From Pseudoteredinibacter isoporae_A (GTDB lineage Bacteria > Pseudomonadota > Gammaproteobacteria > Pseudomonadales > Cellvibrionaceae), in assembly GCF_040372805.1 (NCBI RefSeq), contig NZ_BAABWJ010000001.1:248001-312000 (forward strand): DNA of 64,000 bases. The letters run 5' to 3'. This document shows positions 16,671 through 26,411 of this stretch, piece by piece. The stretch's first letter is position 1, and each line of letters opens with the position of its first letter. The notes beneath the pieces were generated by a model that had not been told where the DNA came from, searched no databases, and saw nothing but the letters and a program-made list of their open reading frames with translations. The translations under genes and the position numbers were made by a program.

Positions 16671-17921
16671 ATGTCCAGCCAGGTTTCCGAATCCCAAAAA
16701 ACTGGCCCACTCAGTGGTTTCCGCGTTCTCGATATGAGCCGCATTCTTGCCGGCCCATGGAGCGCACAAACACTGGCCGATCTCGGTGCACAAGTGATTA
16801 AAGTTGAGCGCCCAAAGGTGGGTGACGACACCCGACGCTGGGGACCGCCCTACCTGAAAGATAAGAACGGAGAAGAGACCGCCGAAGCCGCCTACTACAC
16901 TGCGGCCAACCGTGGAAAAGATTCCATTACTATCGATATTACCCAGACCGAAGGTCAGGCAATCATTAAACAGCTCGCCGCAAAATGCGATGTGCTGATT
17001 GAAAATTATAAAGTCGGCGGCTTGAAAAAATACGGGCTGGATTACGATGCCTTGAAAGAAATTAATCCTGCCCTGGTGTACTGCTCTATTACTGGTTTCG
17101 GCCAAGATGGCCCATACGCTCAACGCGCGGGTTACGACTTTATGATTCAGGGCATGGGCGGCTTAATGAGTATCACCGGCGAAAAAGACGGTGAGCCAGG
17201 TGCCGGCCCACAAAAAGTAGGCGTTGCTGTGACCGATTTATTTACGGGTCTGTACGCCACCATTGCAATTCAGGGGGCCTTGCTGGAACGTGAGCGTTCC
17301 GGTTTGGGACAACACATTGATCTCGCCCTGCTGGATGTTCAAACGGCAGTACTCGCCAATCAAGCCAGTAATTATCTGGTCGGAGGTATCGTTCCGCAGC
17401 GCATGGGCAATGCCCACCCAAACATCGTTCCTTATCAGGCCTTTGCCACTCAAGACGGCTTTATCATTTTAGCCGTAGGTAACGATGGTCAATTTGAAAA
17501 GCTGCTGCAGTTGGCTGGCCGCGAAGCGCTAATGCAGGACGAACGCTTTGCCACAAACCCTGCCCGTGTTCAGAACCGAGATATTGTCTGCCAGGAAGTG
17601 GCTGACATTATGGTGCTGCAGAGCAGTGAATACTGGCTGGAAGAACTCTCCGTTCGCGGTGTCCCTTGTGGCCCGATCAATACTATTGAACAGGTTTTTA
17701 CCAACCCTCAGATTCAACATCGCCAGATGCAAATTGATGTTGAGCATCCTTTATCAGGCAGCATTGCCCTGTGTAACAGCCCCATCAAATACAGCCGCAC
17801 TGCGATTGATATCCAAAAAGCGCCGCCACTGTTAGGCAGCGACACTGACAATGTACTTTCTGAAATGCTGGGAATGGATACCGCGCAACTCAATCGCCTG
17901 AGGGAAAAGGGCTGCATCTAA
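16671..17921 (+). CDS. Class III CoA transferase (CaiB/BaiF type), probable glutarate CoA transferase
   Basis: 416 aa. The N-terminus PLSGFRVLDMSRILAGPW is the standard opening of class III CoA transferases. Conserved features include KVERPK at 44-49, NRGKDSI, YDFMIQGMGGLMS at about 155-167, and Asp189 in GVAVTDLFTGLYA, the position of the catalytic aspartate that forms the mixed anhydride. These enzymes move CoA from a donor acyl-CoA, often succinyl-CoA, to a free acid. Position directly after gcdH points to glutarate as acceptor, as for GcoT of Pseudomonas. GGAG is five bases before the ATG. Confidence 0.82.
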   Translation: MSSQVSESQKTGPLSGFRVLDMSRILAGPWSAQTLADLGAQVIKVERPKVGDDTRRWGPPYLKDKNGEETAEAAYYTAANRGKDSITIDITQTEGQAIIKQLAAKCDVLIENYKVGGLKKYGLDYDALKEINPALVYCSITGFGQDGPYAQRAGYDFMIQGMGGLMSITGEKDGEPGAGPQKVGVAVTDLFTGLYATIAIQGALLERERSGLGQHIDLALLDVQTAVLANQASNYLVGGIVPQRMGNAHPNIVPYQAFATQDGFIILAVGNDGQFEKLLQLAGREALMQDERFATNPARVQNRDIVCQEVADIMVLQSSEYWLEELSVRGVPCGPINTIEQVFTNPQIQHRQMQIDVEHPLSGSIALCNSPIKYSRTAIDIQKAPPLLGSDTDNVLSEMLGMDTAQLNRLREKGCI

Positions 17922-17943
17922 ATCGCCATATGATGCGACGGGG

Positions 17944-18522
17944 CTAGGGAGTGTCTTCCTCACGCCCTGTCAGCTTCAAGCGGTAGCTGGTGCCGCTGGT
18001 AAAAATGCATTCCGCTCGAAACGCCAGACGCTCGCCAATTAAACTCACCGCATCGAAATCAATCGCAATCCCTACCGTCGCATCTTTGTAGAGTGTCGGC
18101 TCCGGGCGCTCCCGAGTCAGCACACGAATGGTCCGAAAATCTTCATACATATCCGCCACGGCTTTATTACAAGCCGTCCAGAATTCACGCATAGAGCGCT
18201 CACTGGGACCTTTATGGAAACGGGATTTAGTGCGGTCGTAGGTTTTGAAACTGGTGCCATCAAGCAGCAGTGAGAAGGTTTTACGCTCATCGTCCCGACA
18301 AAGTATTTTGAATACAGGAACCTGCTGACTGCTCAAGTCGACATTCACCGTACCTTTGAGCACTCGGCTGCAACGAGGGTTCTCCCTCGCCACCTCTACC
18401 GCCTGTTTTAACTGCGGCAGTTTCCCCTTGTAGCTGGTGGGCAACCACAGGTAGGGGTCAGCCGCCTTCGAGGCAGTGGTATAGAACAGGAGAGAGAAGA
18501 TGAATATACAACGGGCCAGCAT
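17944..18522 (-). CDS. Exported protein of unknown function
   Basis: 192 aa from the ATG at 18520-18522. The first 20 or so residues (MLARCIFIFSLLFYTTASKA) look like a Sec signal peptide with a cleavage site near ASKA-ADP, so it is periplasmic or secreted. The mature part has few cysteines, several aromatic residues and a Phe/Arg-rich C-terminal half; I do not recognise a family. A longer open frame extends to 18933, but it overlaps the end of the RND gene and the terminator and has no protein character, so it is rejected. It is convergent with the CoA transferase and lies downstream of the RND pump with its terminator between. Confidence 0.6.
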   Translation of the reverse strand: MLARCIFIFSLLFYTTASKAADPYLWLPTSYKGKLPQLKQAVEVARENPRCSRVLKGTVNVDLSSQQVPVFKILCRDDERKTFSLLLDGTSFKTYDRTKSRFHKGPSERSMREFWTACNKAVADMYEDFRTIRVLTRERPEPTLYKDATVGIAIDFDAVSLIGERLAFRAECIFTSGTSYRLKLTGREEDTP

Positions 18523-18600
18523 CGGAGATTCCACATATTTTCTTACTATAGTTATAGCGGAAAATTTCCATATTGCTTGAGCGAGAGTATCAAGACGCAT

Positions 18601-18626
18601 AAAAAAGCCCGGCATACGCCGGGCTT
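18601..18626 (-). terminator. Rho-independent terminator of the RND efflux operon
   Basis: A nine-bp stem (18605-18613 with 18618-18626), loop ATAC, followed on the minus strand by a run of six T (18606-18601), 19 bases after the pump's stop codon. Confidence 0.85.
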
Positions 18627-18644
18627 GTCGCGACCACTTCGGAC

Positions 18645-21600
18645 TTAAGCCGCCTGTCCTTTTCGCCCGCTGGGCAGGACATAACGACGGAACAGATATA
18701 CGATCCGCTGAGGTAATACCAGCAGCACTGGAGTCACGACCAAGGTCAGAATCGTGGAGAACACCAAACCGTAGACCACAGCACTGGCCAATGGCACGAA
18801 GAATGAGGCAATCACACCACCCGAAACAATCTCGCGCCCCACAAAGTCCACACTCGTTCCCAGAGCAATCGGCAGGAGACCCAAAACCGTTGTGACCGTC
18901 GTCAGAAACACCGGACGCAAACGTTGTGCACAAGCACGTACCACGGCCTCGGCCGGAGTCAGTTCAGAATCCTGCTGACGGACATGATTGTAGGTATCGA
19001 TCAACACAATATTGTTGTTCACCACAATACCTGCCAGGGCCACAATACCCACCCCGGTCAAAATCACACTGAAGGTCTGTTGGGTAATCAGCAAGCCCAG
19101 CATTACACCCGCCGTAGACATAATCACAGCCGATAGAATCAGAATGCCCTGGTAGAAGCTATTAAACTGGGTAACCAACAAGACAAACATCAGGAACAGG
19201 GCCAGAGAGAACGCCACCGACAGGAAAGCCGCCGAATTGTTTTGTTCTTCATTAGCGCCACGGAATTCCACTTTCACCTCGGAATCTCTTGGCTGCTCGG
19301 CCAACCAGGCTTCAATCTCCTTCACCTTGTTATCGGCGAGAACCCCGGGTTGCACGTCTGCACGTACCATCATGATTTCAATGCCGTCGACCCGCTTCAC
19401 TTTATCCACTTTGGGTTGAGCTTCACGACTGACGAAACTGGAAATTGGCGTGGAACCGGAATGGGTATTCACGCGCAGATCATCCAATGCCATCATGCCG
19501 CGTTCGGCATCCGGATAACGCACACGGATGTCCACTTCTTCGTCGGCATCGTCGGGACGATACTCACCCACTTTCACACCGTTGGTGACCAGCTGAACCG
19601 CGCGGCCCACTTCCACAATATTGGCACCCATCTGAGCGGCCAGGGAGCGGTCCACTTTTAATTCCCACTCAATACCCGGCAAGGGGGTCGTGTCAGTCAC
19701 ATCACGCAAACCTTCAAACTCAGTGTCCAATGCATGGTGAATACGACGCGCAGTTGCCACCAGTTTGTCGTGGTTGTGCGAAGCGATTTGGATTTGAATC
19801 GGCTTACCCACCGGCGGGCCACCTTCAAAGGCATTCGCACTCACCAGGACACCCGGAATGTCTTTGGTGTTCTTGTTAATATCGGCGAACACTTCACGGG
19901 TTCGTTTGGTCAGTTTCTGAGGGTCATCCAATTCAACCAGTAAGGTGCCCACCTGGTCTTTTTCTGGAGGACGCGCGCCACCACCTTGGGTACCGCCGCT
20001 ACCACTGGCCGAATAAGTTGAAACCACACCCGGGGTCGCAATCACTCGGCGTTCAACTTCCTGCACAATATCGCGCACTTCTTCTACGGATAAATTACCC
20101 TGGGCACGCACCGCCACCTGGCCATACTTCTCTTCGGTTTCCGTAAAGAACTCAACGCCGGCATTGCCAGCACCATAGGCCATAAAGATAACGATCAATG
20201 TAAACAGACTGACGCCGAACATCACCACGGGGCGTCGCAATAAAGTCGTCAACAAGCGAGCATAGGCGCCCGTGACACCCGCCACTTTAGTGGGCGACTC
20301 CGTTTCCAATTTACGTAAATACTGTTGGACGTCCTGCTCCATTTCACTGCGGCCCATTAATGACCCCAATACAGGCGCAAATAAAAGTGCATACAGTAAA
20401 GAGCCGGTCAGAACGGCAAAGACGGTGGTGGGCAAATAACCCATAAACTCACCCGCCACACCCGGCCAGAACATCAACGGTAAGAACGCGGCAAGAGTGG
20501 TTGCGGTTGAAGCCACCACCGGCCAAAACATACGCTTCACTGAAATCTGATAGGCCGCTTTCGCGCTTAAGCCTTCAGCCATTTTCCGATCAGCAAACTC
20601 GGTAATGACGATGGCCCCATCGATTAACATCCCCAGGGCCAGCAACATGCCGAACATCACCATAAAGTTAAAGGTGTACCCCATATAGGAAATAATAATG
20701 ATGGCGAACAGCAGGGAAAACGGAATACCCAAACCCACCAGCAGGCCCGAGCGGAATCCCAGTGCGGCAACAACAATAACCATCACCAATAACATGGCGG
20801 TCACAATATTACCTTCCATCTCTCCGATCATGCCCAGGGCAAATTCGGACTGATCGAGAATGTATTCAACGGTGACGCCCTTGGGAATATTGGCGGCATT
20901 CTCATTCACAATCGCCTGGACTTTTCGAGTCACAGCAATCTGGTTCGCATCACGGCGCTTGGTCACTTCAACGGCAATGGCGCTCTGACCATTTACGCTG
21001 GTAAAACGACTTGGGTCTTTAAAAGTTCGGCGAATATCCGTGACTTCGCCAAGTGTCACGACACCATCAGCGGTGGACTTGATCGGGATACCGTAAACAT
21101 CTTGAGCGGTTTCGATCAGACCGGGAACCTTAATTGCAAAACGGCCCTGGCTGCTGTCCAACTCACCAGCCGGCACCAACAGGTTGTTGCCGATGACGGC
21201 ATTGATCAATTCAGTACTGGTAATACCGTAGTGTTCAAGCTGATCGGGATTAATGATCACCTCAACCACTTCTTCACGGTGCCCCACCATATTGGCTTCG
21301 AGAATATCGGGCAAACCTTCGAACTGACGCTTCAGATTCTGCGCCGTTTTAAACAAAGTACGTTCAGAAACATCGCCTCGGAAGGTTACAACAATCGCTG
21401 GAAAATCACTGGCCGATGCCTCTTCCACAACCGGCTCTTCCGCCTCGGTGGGTAACTTGGCCTTGGCACGGTCAACGGCTTCACGCACTTCGGTCACAGC
21501 CAGTTTGATATCTTTATCCGATTCAAACTCCACCAGAATATACGCGGTAGATTCACGCGCGGTACCACTGAGCTCTTCGAGACCTTCAAGCGTACGCAGT

Positions 21601-21809
21601 TCCTGCTCAAGAGGACGCAGCAATAAGCGAGCACCATCCTCAGGAGAAATACCCTCCTGAAAAACAGACACAATCACAAACGGCAGGCTGACGTCCGGCT
21701 GCATTTCCACCGCCATTTTCTCGCGGGAAAACATGCCAACCAGCACGATCAGAAACAATACGCACAAGGTGCTCCGAAAGCGACCTACGGCTACATCAAG
21801 AAATTTCAT
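18645..21809 (-). CDS. RND efflux transporter, inner-membrane subunit
   Basis: 1054 aa, full length for a resistance-nodulation-division pump. It has the usual layout of two halves, each with a membrane helix, a large periplasmic loop (about 35-335 and 560-860) and a bundle of five further helices. The proton-relay region in helix 4 reads GMLIDGAIVITE, keeping the first Asp but with Gly where drug pumps such as AcrB have a second Asp. The Gly-rich stretch SASGSGGTQGGG lies in the second loop. It exports lipophilic compounds with a membrane-fusion partner and an outer-membrane channel; the partner gene overlaps it by four bases (ATGA), and no channel gene is adjacent. Substrate unknown. Confidence 0.92.
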   Translation of the reverse strand: MKFLDVAVGRFRSTLCVLFLIVLVGMFSREKMAVEMQPDVSLPFVIVSVFQEGISPEDGARLLLRPLEQELRTLEGLEELSGTARESTAYILVEFESDKDIKLAVTEVREAVDRAKAKLPTEAEEPVVEEASASDFPAIVVTFRGDVSERTLFKTAQNLKRQFEGLPDILEANMVGHREEVVEVIINPDQLEHYGITSTELINAVIGNNLLVPAGELDSSQGRFAIKVPGLIETAQDVYGIPIKSTADGVVTLGEVTDIRRTFKDPSRFTSVNGQSAIAVEVTKRRDANQIAVTRKVQAIVNENAANIPKGVTVEYILDQSEFALGMIGEMEGNIVTAMLLVMVIVVAALGFRSGLLVGLGIPFSLLFAIIIISYMGYTFNFMVMFGMLLALGMLIDGAIVITEFADRKMAEGLSAKAAYQISVKRMFWPVVASTATTLAAFLPLMFWPGVAGEFMGYLPTTVFAVLTGSLLYALLFAPVLGSLMGRSEMEQDVQQYLRKLETESPTKVAGVTGAYARLLTTLLRRPVVMFGVSLFTLIVIFMAYGAGNAGVEFFTETEEKYGQVAVRAQGNLSVEEVRDIVQEVERRVIATPGVVSTYSASGSGGTQGGGARPPEKDQVGTLLVELDDPQKLTKRTREVFADINKNTKDIPGVLVSANAFEGGPPVGKPIQIQIASHNHDKLVATARRIHHALDTEFEGLRDVTDTTPLPGIEWELKVDRSLAAQMGANIVEVGRAVQLVTNGVKVGEYRPDDADEEVDIRVRYPDAERGMMALDDLRVNTHSGSTPISSFVSREAQPKVDKVKRVDGIEIMMVRADVQPGVLADNKVKEIEAWLAEQPRDSEVKVEFRGANEEQNNSAAFLSVAFSLALFLMFVLLVTQFNSFYQGILILSAVIMSTAGVMLGLLITQQTFSVILTGVGIVALAGIVVNNNIVLIDTYNHVRQQDSELTPAEAVVRACAQRLRPVFLTTVTTVLGLLPIALGTSVDFVGREIVSGGVIASFFVPLASAVVYGLVFSTILTLVVTPVLLVLPQRIVYLFRRYVLPSGRKGQAA

Positions 21810-22921
21810 AGACTGGCCGCCTGCTCCTCTGCCTTAGCTCCGCCGGCAAATTGGTAAGCGACTTTTTCACCTTTGGCCACGTACTCCTGGCCAACAGTGA
21901 TCAACAGAGAAGATTCCGGAATTCCGAGCACCCAAACACCGTTGTCATCATTACCAATAATGTCCACCAGATAGAACTGAACCACTTTGGTTTCATCCAC
22001 GATGCGAACACCGACCTGGCCATCGTCGTCCAGTGTCAGCAATGACGCCGGAATATGAAAAGCTTCCACAGAACCGACCGGAATCACCAGTTTGCTGGTA
22101 ATACCCGCCAACAGTTTGCCTTCGGCATTGGGCACTTCAACTTCAATGGGGAAAGTACGTGTAACGGTGTCAGACTCGCGACCGATATAACGAATGCGAC
22201 CGGTCACCTGCTCACCTGTGCGCAGTTTGGCATGCGCCTCACTACCTACCTGCAAACGAGCCACATCGGTTTCAGAAACCTGGCCAGCCAACACCAGAGG
22301 ATCAAGATCAATCACGCGGGCACAGGTGTCACCTTTGCGCATATAGTCGCCCAGCTCAACCGGACGCAGATCCACGACGCCATCAAAAGGCGCCTTAATA
22401 TTCAGATTGGCCAAATCCAGCTCACTGCGCTGCAAATTCGCTTTTGCGGTCTGCAATCGAGCTTTCGCGCCAGCAATCGCTGTTTTGGACTGATAGCCAC
22501 CCGACTTCAAACGCAGGGCGCCGTCATATTCCAACTGGGCTTGCTGCACAGAAGCTTTGGCTTCATCCAAACGCAATTGACGATCTTCCATGGCAATTTG
22601 ACACATGGTATCGCCAATCTTCACCTGGGCACCTTTCACCACGGGCTGCTGGGCCACACGGCCTTCAACTTCGGCACGCACATCAACCATACGATGGGCC
22701 TGGGTGCGGGCACGTACTCGCACCTGGAGGGCATAGGGTTCGCTTTTTAATCGCTGAACCTGCACAGTGGTCAGCTTATCGTCGGCTTTCACTTCACGCT
22801 CAGCCTCTTCGGAATCCGAGCTAATCACCAAGCCCGACAACATCCACAACGCTGAAAACAAAGCGATGACCGACGCGATGCGATAATTTTTACTTTCCCA
22901 TAGGGAACTAAGACTCTGCAT
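21806..22921 (-). CDS. RND membrane fusion (periplasmic adaptor) protein
   Basis: 371 aa. A membrane or signal segment at about 17-32 is followed by the lipoyl/barrel-sandwich first strand, a helical hairpin (EAKASVQQAQLEYDGALRLK) and its return, then beta-barrel segments. That is the normal order for HlyD/AcrA-type adaptors. The start ATG at 22919-22921 has no strong ribosome site. The adaptor joins the downstream RND pump to an outer-membrane channel encoded elsewhere. It is the promoter-proximal gene of the pair. The segment PVGSVEAFHIPASLLTLDDDG is typical of the membrane-proximal barrel. Confidence 0.88.
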   Translation of the reverse strand: MQSLSSLWESKNYRIASVIALFSALWMLSGLVISSDSEEAEREVKADDKLTTVQVQRLKSEPYALQVRVRARTQAHRMVDVRAEVEGRVAQQPVVKGAQVKIGDTMCQIAMEDRQLRLDEAKASVQQAQLEYDGALRLKSGGYQSKTAIAGAKARLQTAKANLQRSELDLANLNIKAPFDGVVDLRPVELGDYMRKGDTCARVIDLDPLVLAGQVSETDVARLQVGSEAHAKLRTGEQVTGRIRYIGRESDTVTRTFPIEVEVPNAEGKLLAGITSKLVIPVGSVEAFHIPASLLTLDDDGQVGVRIVDETKVVQFYLVDIIGNDDNGVWVLGIPESSLLITVGQEYVAKGEKVAYQFAGGAKAEEQAASL

Positions 22922-23075
22922 ACTTATGAACCAAGAGCATCAACATAAAAAAGAAGGGTAAGTTTGAGGCTAGTAATTTAGCGTCAGCAAGCGAAACCGC
23001 AAGCCAATAAATGTAAAGCGCTACAAAACCTACTAATTCTAGCAGAGATACAGACAATCGCGGCATTTTAGGCAT
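22908..23075 (-). CDS. Possible small membrane protein
   Basis: An open frame of 55 codons ending 14 bases inside the start of the adaptor gene. The predicted peptide starts MPKMPRLSVSLLEL and contains two hydrophobic segments (about 8-23 and 33-45) separated by SLADAKLLAS, a plausible two-helix hairpin. It has no good ribosome-binding site and the bases are AT-rich compared with the flanks, so it may be only the leader region of the pump operon. No family is recognised. Confidence 0.25.
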   Translation of the reverse strand: MPKMPRLSVSLLELVGFVALYIYWLAVSLADAKLLASNLPFFFMLMLLVHKYAES

Positions 23076-23212
23076 ATTTATGCAATTTTCGAATGCATAT
23101 TCGCACATGCTGATAAAGTATCGAAGGATTGACTTTTACCGTTGCTTAGCTTGCATCTATATAGCCGCAAGTTACAATCTCGCCTTTCTTTTTTTGCCCG
23201 CTTGGACGAGTT

Positions 23213-24940
23213 ATGAATATCCGTGAAATCCTGAACCAGCGTTTTGCCGAAGCCATGTTGGCGGCCGGCATCCCGGCTGACTGTGCGCCTCATGTTGCGC
23301 CCAGTAAAAATCCGCAATTTGGCGACTATCAAGCAAACGGTGCCATGGGCGCCGCAAAAGCTATGGGCCGAAAGCCGCGCGACATTGCCCAGGAGATTTT
23401 GGATCAGGTCAAGCTTGATGATCTGGCCGAGAAAACGGACATTGCCGGCCCAGGCTTCATCAATATCCACTTGCGCCCACAGTGGATGGCCGAGCAACTG
23501 ACCCAACAAGACAGCAATGCGCGCAGCAACGACGAGGCCCAAACCGTCGTGGTCGACTACTCATCTCCGAACCTGGCGAAAGAAATGCACGTTGGTCATC
23601 TGCGCTCCACCATCATCGGTGACAGCCTTGCTCGTGTGCTGGAGTTTATGGGGCATAACGTCATTCGCCAGAACCATGTCGGCGACTGGGGTACCCAGTT
23701 TGGCATGCTGACTGCCGAGCTTGAAGAACAACTCGGGCAAAACCAGGCCGCCAGCATAGCCCTGAAGGATCTGGAACAGTTCTACCAGCAGGCGAAAAAA
23801 CACTTCGACGATGACGCCACCTTCGCCGATAAAGCGCGCGATTATGTGGTGAAACTGCAGAGTGGTGACGCCAAATTACTCGAGCTGTGGGAACAGTTTC
23901 GTGACGTTTCTCTGGAGCACGGCGAAGAACTCTATGAGGCACTGGGCGTTACCCTGAGCCGCGACGATGTGAAAGGTGAAAGCTTTTACAACGACGATCT
24001 GGCCAATGTGGTCAGTGAATTGAAAGCTCAAGGCCTGGCCGTCGAAGATGGGGGGGCCATCGTGGTCTTCCTGGAAGAGTTGGCCGACAAAGAAGGCAAG
24101 CCTTCAGTGGTCATTATCCAGAAAAAGGGTGGCGGCTACCTGTACGCCACTACCGATTTAGCCGCCATGCGCCATCGCGTCGGAGCGCTAAACGCCGACC
24201 GTATCATGTACTTTATCGATGCACGTCAATCACTGCACATGAAGCAGATGTTTATCCTGGGCCGCAAGGCCGGTTTTGTTGATGACAACGTCAGCCTGGA
24301 GCACCACGCCTTTGGCACCATGATGGGCGAAGACGGCACACCGTTTAAAACCCGCAGCGGCGGCACCGTCAAACTCGCCGACCTGACCACCGAAGCGGTT
24401 GAGCGCGCAAGTGCATTGGTCAAGTCAAAAAATCCGGACCTGAGCGAGGACGAGTGTGCTGAGATTGGTCGCAAAGTGGGTATCGGCGCGGTGAAATACG
24501 CTGACCTGTCAAAGACCCGCACCAACGATTACATCTTCAGCTGGGAATCGATGCTCAGTTTCGAAGGCAATACTGCACCGTATCTGCAATACGCCTATGC
24601 GCGTATTCAAAGTATTTTCCGTCGTGCCGCGGTGAATGCTGACGAGATCAATGCTACCCTGACTCTGAAGGCGAGCGAAGAACAGGCATTGGCCCTGAAA
24701 CTGCTGCGCTTTGACGAAGCCATTGAACAAGTCGCCAAAGAAGCCTACCCACATATTCTGTGTACCTACCTCTATGAAACCGCCAGCTTGTATATGAAGT
24801 TCTACGAGGCCTGCCCAATCCTGAAAGACGGAGTAAGCGAGGAAGACAAGATGAGCCGCCTTCAACTGTGCGCCGCCACGGCCAGCATCCTGCGAACGGG
24901 CCTCGGCTTACTTGGCATCGAAACTATGGAAAAGATGTAA
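23213..24940 (+). CDS. argS: Arginyl-tRNA synthetase
   Basis: 575 aa, normal length. The N-terminal domain opens MNIREILNQRFAEAM; HVGH at 126-129 with the following LRSTIIGDSL is the class I HIGH motif. The KMSKS loop is the degenerate form usual in ArgRS (TPFKTRSGG). The C-terminal anticodon-binding helical domain ends LGIETMEKM, as expected. The enzyme charges tRNA-Arg with arginine in the cytosol. It is divergent from the RND operon, with 291 bases between the two starts, and ends in a good terminator. Confidence 0.97.
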   Translation: MNIREILNQRFAEAMLAAGIPADCAPHVAPSKNPQFGDYQANGAMGAAKAMGRKPRDIAQEILDQVKLDDLAEKTDIAGPGFINIHLRPQWMAEQLTQQDSNARSNDEAQTVVVDYSSPNLAKEMHVGHLRSTIIGDSLARVLEFMGHNVIRQNHVGDWGTQFGMLTAELEEQLGQNQAASIALKDLEQFYQQAKKHFDDDATFADKARDYVVKLQSGDAKLLELWEQFRDVSLEHGEELYEALGVTLSRDDVKGESFYNDDLANVVSELKAQGLAVEDGGAIVVFLEELADKEGKPSVVIIQKKGGGYLYATTDLAAMRHRVGALNADRIMYFIDARQSLHMKQMFILGRKAGFVDDNVSLEHHAFGTMMGEDGTPFKTRSGGTVKLADLTTEAVERASALVKSKNPDLSEDECAEIGRKVGIGAVKYADLSKTRTNDYIFSWESMLSFEGNTAPYLQYAYARIQSIFRRAAVNADEINATLTLKASEEQALALKLLRFDEAIEQVAKEAYPHILCTYLYETASLYMKFYEACPILKDGVSEEDKMSRLQLCAATASILRTGLGLLGIETMEKM

Positions 24941-24946
24941 TACAAC

Positions 24947-24970
24947 AACCCGGCCAAGGCCGGGTTTTTT
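24947..24970 (+). terminator. Rho-independent terminator of argS
   Basis: AACCCGGC at 24947-24954 pairs with GCCGGGTT at 24959-24966 around CAAG, followed by T to 24970. It starts seven bases after the argS stop. Confidence 0.88.
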
Positions 24971-25131
24971 ATTTCCGTTGAATAAGCACACTGAAGACCT
25001 CCCTGACCCGCCAAGTTTCACTTTTGACCATTTTTATTATTTTTTGCCAAGGCAATGACGCATCTGGCCATTGCGAGTCACTCTCAACTGGGGTTTTATA
25101 AGCGCTGACTTTTCGCAAAGGACACAAGCCC

Positions 25132-26103
25132 ATGGCACTACCCGAGATTCTTAAAGGTCGCTTATCTGTACCCGCAGTGGCCTCACCGATGTTTATTATT
25201 TCCAATCCTGATTTGGTATTGGCGCAGTGTAAGGCTGGCGTGGTGGGTTCGTTCCCATCCCTGAACGCCCGTGGGGAAGGTGAATTCGAACAATGGCTTA
25301 TTCATATCACCGAGGAACTGGACCGCTACAATCAGGAAAACCCTGACAAGCCGGCTGCACCCTACGCGGTTAACCAGATCGTACATCGCTCTAACAATCG
25401 ATTGGAGCAGGATATTGAGCTCTGTGTGAAGTATGAGGTCCCAATTGTTATTACCTCTCTGGGTGCTCGTGTGGAACTCAACGACGCGATTCACTCTTAC
25501 GGCGGCATTACCCTGCACGACATCATCAATAACACCTTCGCCAAAAAGGCCATTGAAAAAGGTGCGGATGGTTTGATTGCGGTGGCCGCAGGTGCGGGTG
25601 GCCACGCGGGTGTGCAGTCCCCTCTCGCCTTAATCCAGGATATTCGCCAATGGTTTGATGGCCCATTGCTGCTGTCAGGCTCTATCGCCACCGGTGACGC
25701 CATTTTAGCCGCCCAGGCCATGGGTGCTGATCTGGGCTATATCGGTTCAAGCTTTATCGCCACCACCGAAGCCAATGCGGACGAGCGCTACAAGCAAATG
25801 ATCACCGACTGTGACGCGGAAGACATCGTCTACAGTAATCTGTTCACCGGTGTGCACGGCAACTACTTAAGGCCTTCCATTGAAGCCGCAGGTCTTGACC
25901 CCAATAATCTTCCCGAAAGTGATCCCTCGAAAATGAACTTCGGTTCCGGCGGCGATCAGAAGAGCAAAGCCTGGCGTGATATCTGGGGCTGCGGGCAAGG
26001 CATTGGTGCAATCAAGGATGTTCAGCCAGCGGGAGAATTCATCGAACAACTTGGTCGAGAATACAAAGCAGCCCTGGCGCGATTAAACGCCTTGCAGGGC
26101 TAA
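25132..26103 (+). CDS. Nitronate monooxygenase (2-nitropropane dioxygenase family)
   Basis: 323 aa TIM-barrel flavoprotein. The N-terminal PAVASPMFIISNPDLVLAQ and the glycine-rich AAGAGGHAGVQSP, with a His, match the family. GPLLLSGSIATGDAILAAQAMGADLGYIGSSF is the FMN phosphate-binding and barrel-closing part (written here across shorter motifs: GSIATGDA and MGADLGYIG). The enzymes oxidise propionate-3-nitronate or alkyl nitronates with O2 and FMN. The N-terminal region fits the bacterial class better than FabK-type enoyl reductases, but that alternative cannot be excluded. It is a single gene with a weak upstream region; an AAAGGA lies about 12 bases before the ATG. Confidence 0.82.
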   Translation: MALPEILKGRLSVPAVASPMFIISNPDLVLAQCKAGVVGSFPSLNARGEGEFEQWLIHITEELDRYNQENPDKPAAPYAVNQIVHRSNNRLEQDIELCVKYEVPIVITSLGARVELNDAIHSYGGITLHDIINNTFAKKAIEKGADGLIAVAAGAGGHAGVQSPLALIQDIRQWFDGPLLLSGSIATGDAILAAQAMGADLGYIGSSFIATTEANADERYKQMITDCDAEDIVYSNLFTGVHGNYLRPSIEAAGLDPNNLPESDPSKMNFGSGGDQKSKAWRDIWGCGQGIGAIKDVQPAGEFIEQLGREYKAALARLNALQG

Positions 26104-26411
26104 AAGGAGCACATAAAAGTAATAAAGTCGCCCGAAACCGATGGGGGCTATAAAGCAGGAAGGGGGCTTTATAGCTACCTTGGGGTATGAAGGGCGGCGT
26201 CCCATCGGTTCGAGCAGTTTCATTCTGACTCTGCTCTAGCCCCCAAATCATCACGCATTTATCACAAATTTCTCATCCCTTCTCGTCGCATATTTTCACC
26301 ATAAGCTCATTCATTTTGAATCTAAACAAAGCCTTGCACAGCGAGGTAAGCTCAGCAAAACTTCGCCCGTTAAAAATTCCTACAGTCATAAATTTTGGTG
26401 CGGATTAAATT
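26104..26411. other. Intergenic region with nested inverted repeats
   Basis: About 308 bases without a gene. It holds the nested structure described at 26133-26244 and then an AT-rich stretch before the DoxX-like gene, where that gene's promoter must lie. Confidence 0.5.
26133..26244. repeat. Nested inverted-repeat structure
   Basis: The inner repeat GCTATAAAGC (26147-26156) and GCTTTATAGC (26166-26175) is perfect with a nine-base loop. It is enclosed by AACCGATGGG (26136-26145) and CCCATCGGTT (26201-26210), also perfect; flanking CGA/TCG extend it with a bulged A. A competing pairing exists between GGGGGCTA (26143-26150) and TAGCCCCC (26237-26244). It could be a structured RNA, a 3' UTR of the preceding gene or a small repeat element. 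Confidence 0.5.

Noticed and set aside
18523..18933. Upstream extension of the exported protein
   Set aside because: It overlaps the end of the RND gene and its terminator and has low-complexity, Cys/Gly-rich character; a signal peptide begins at 18522.
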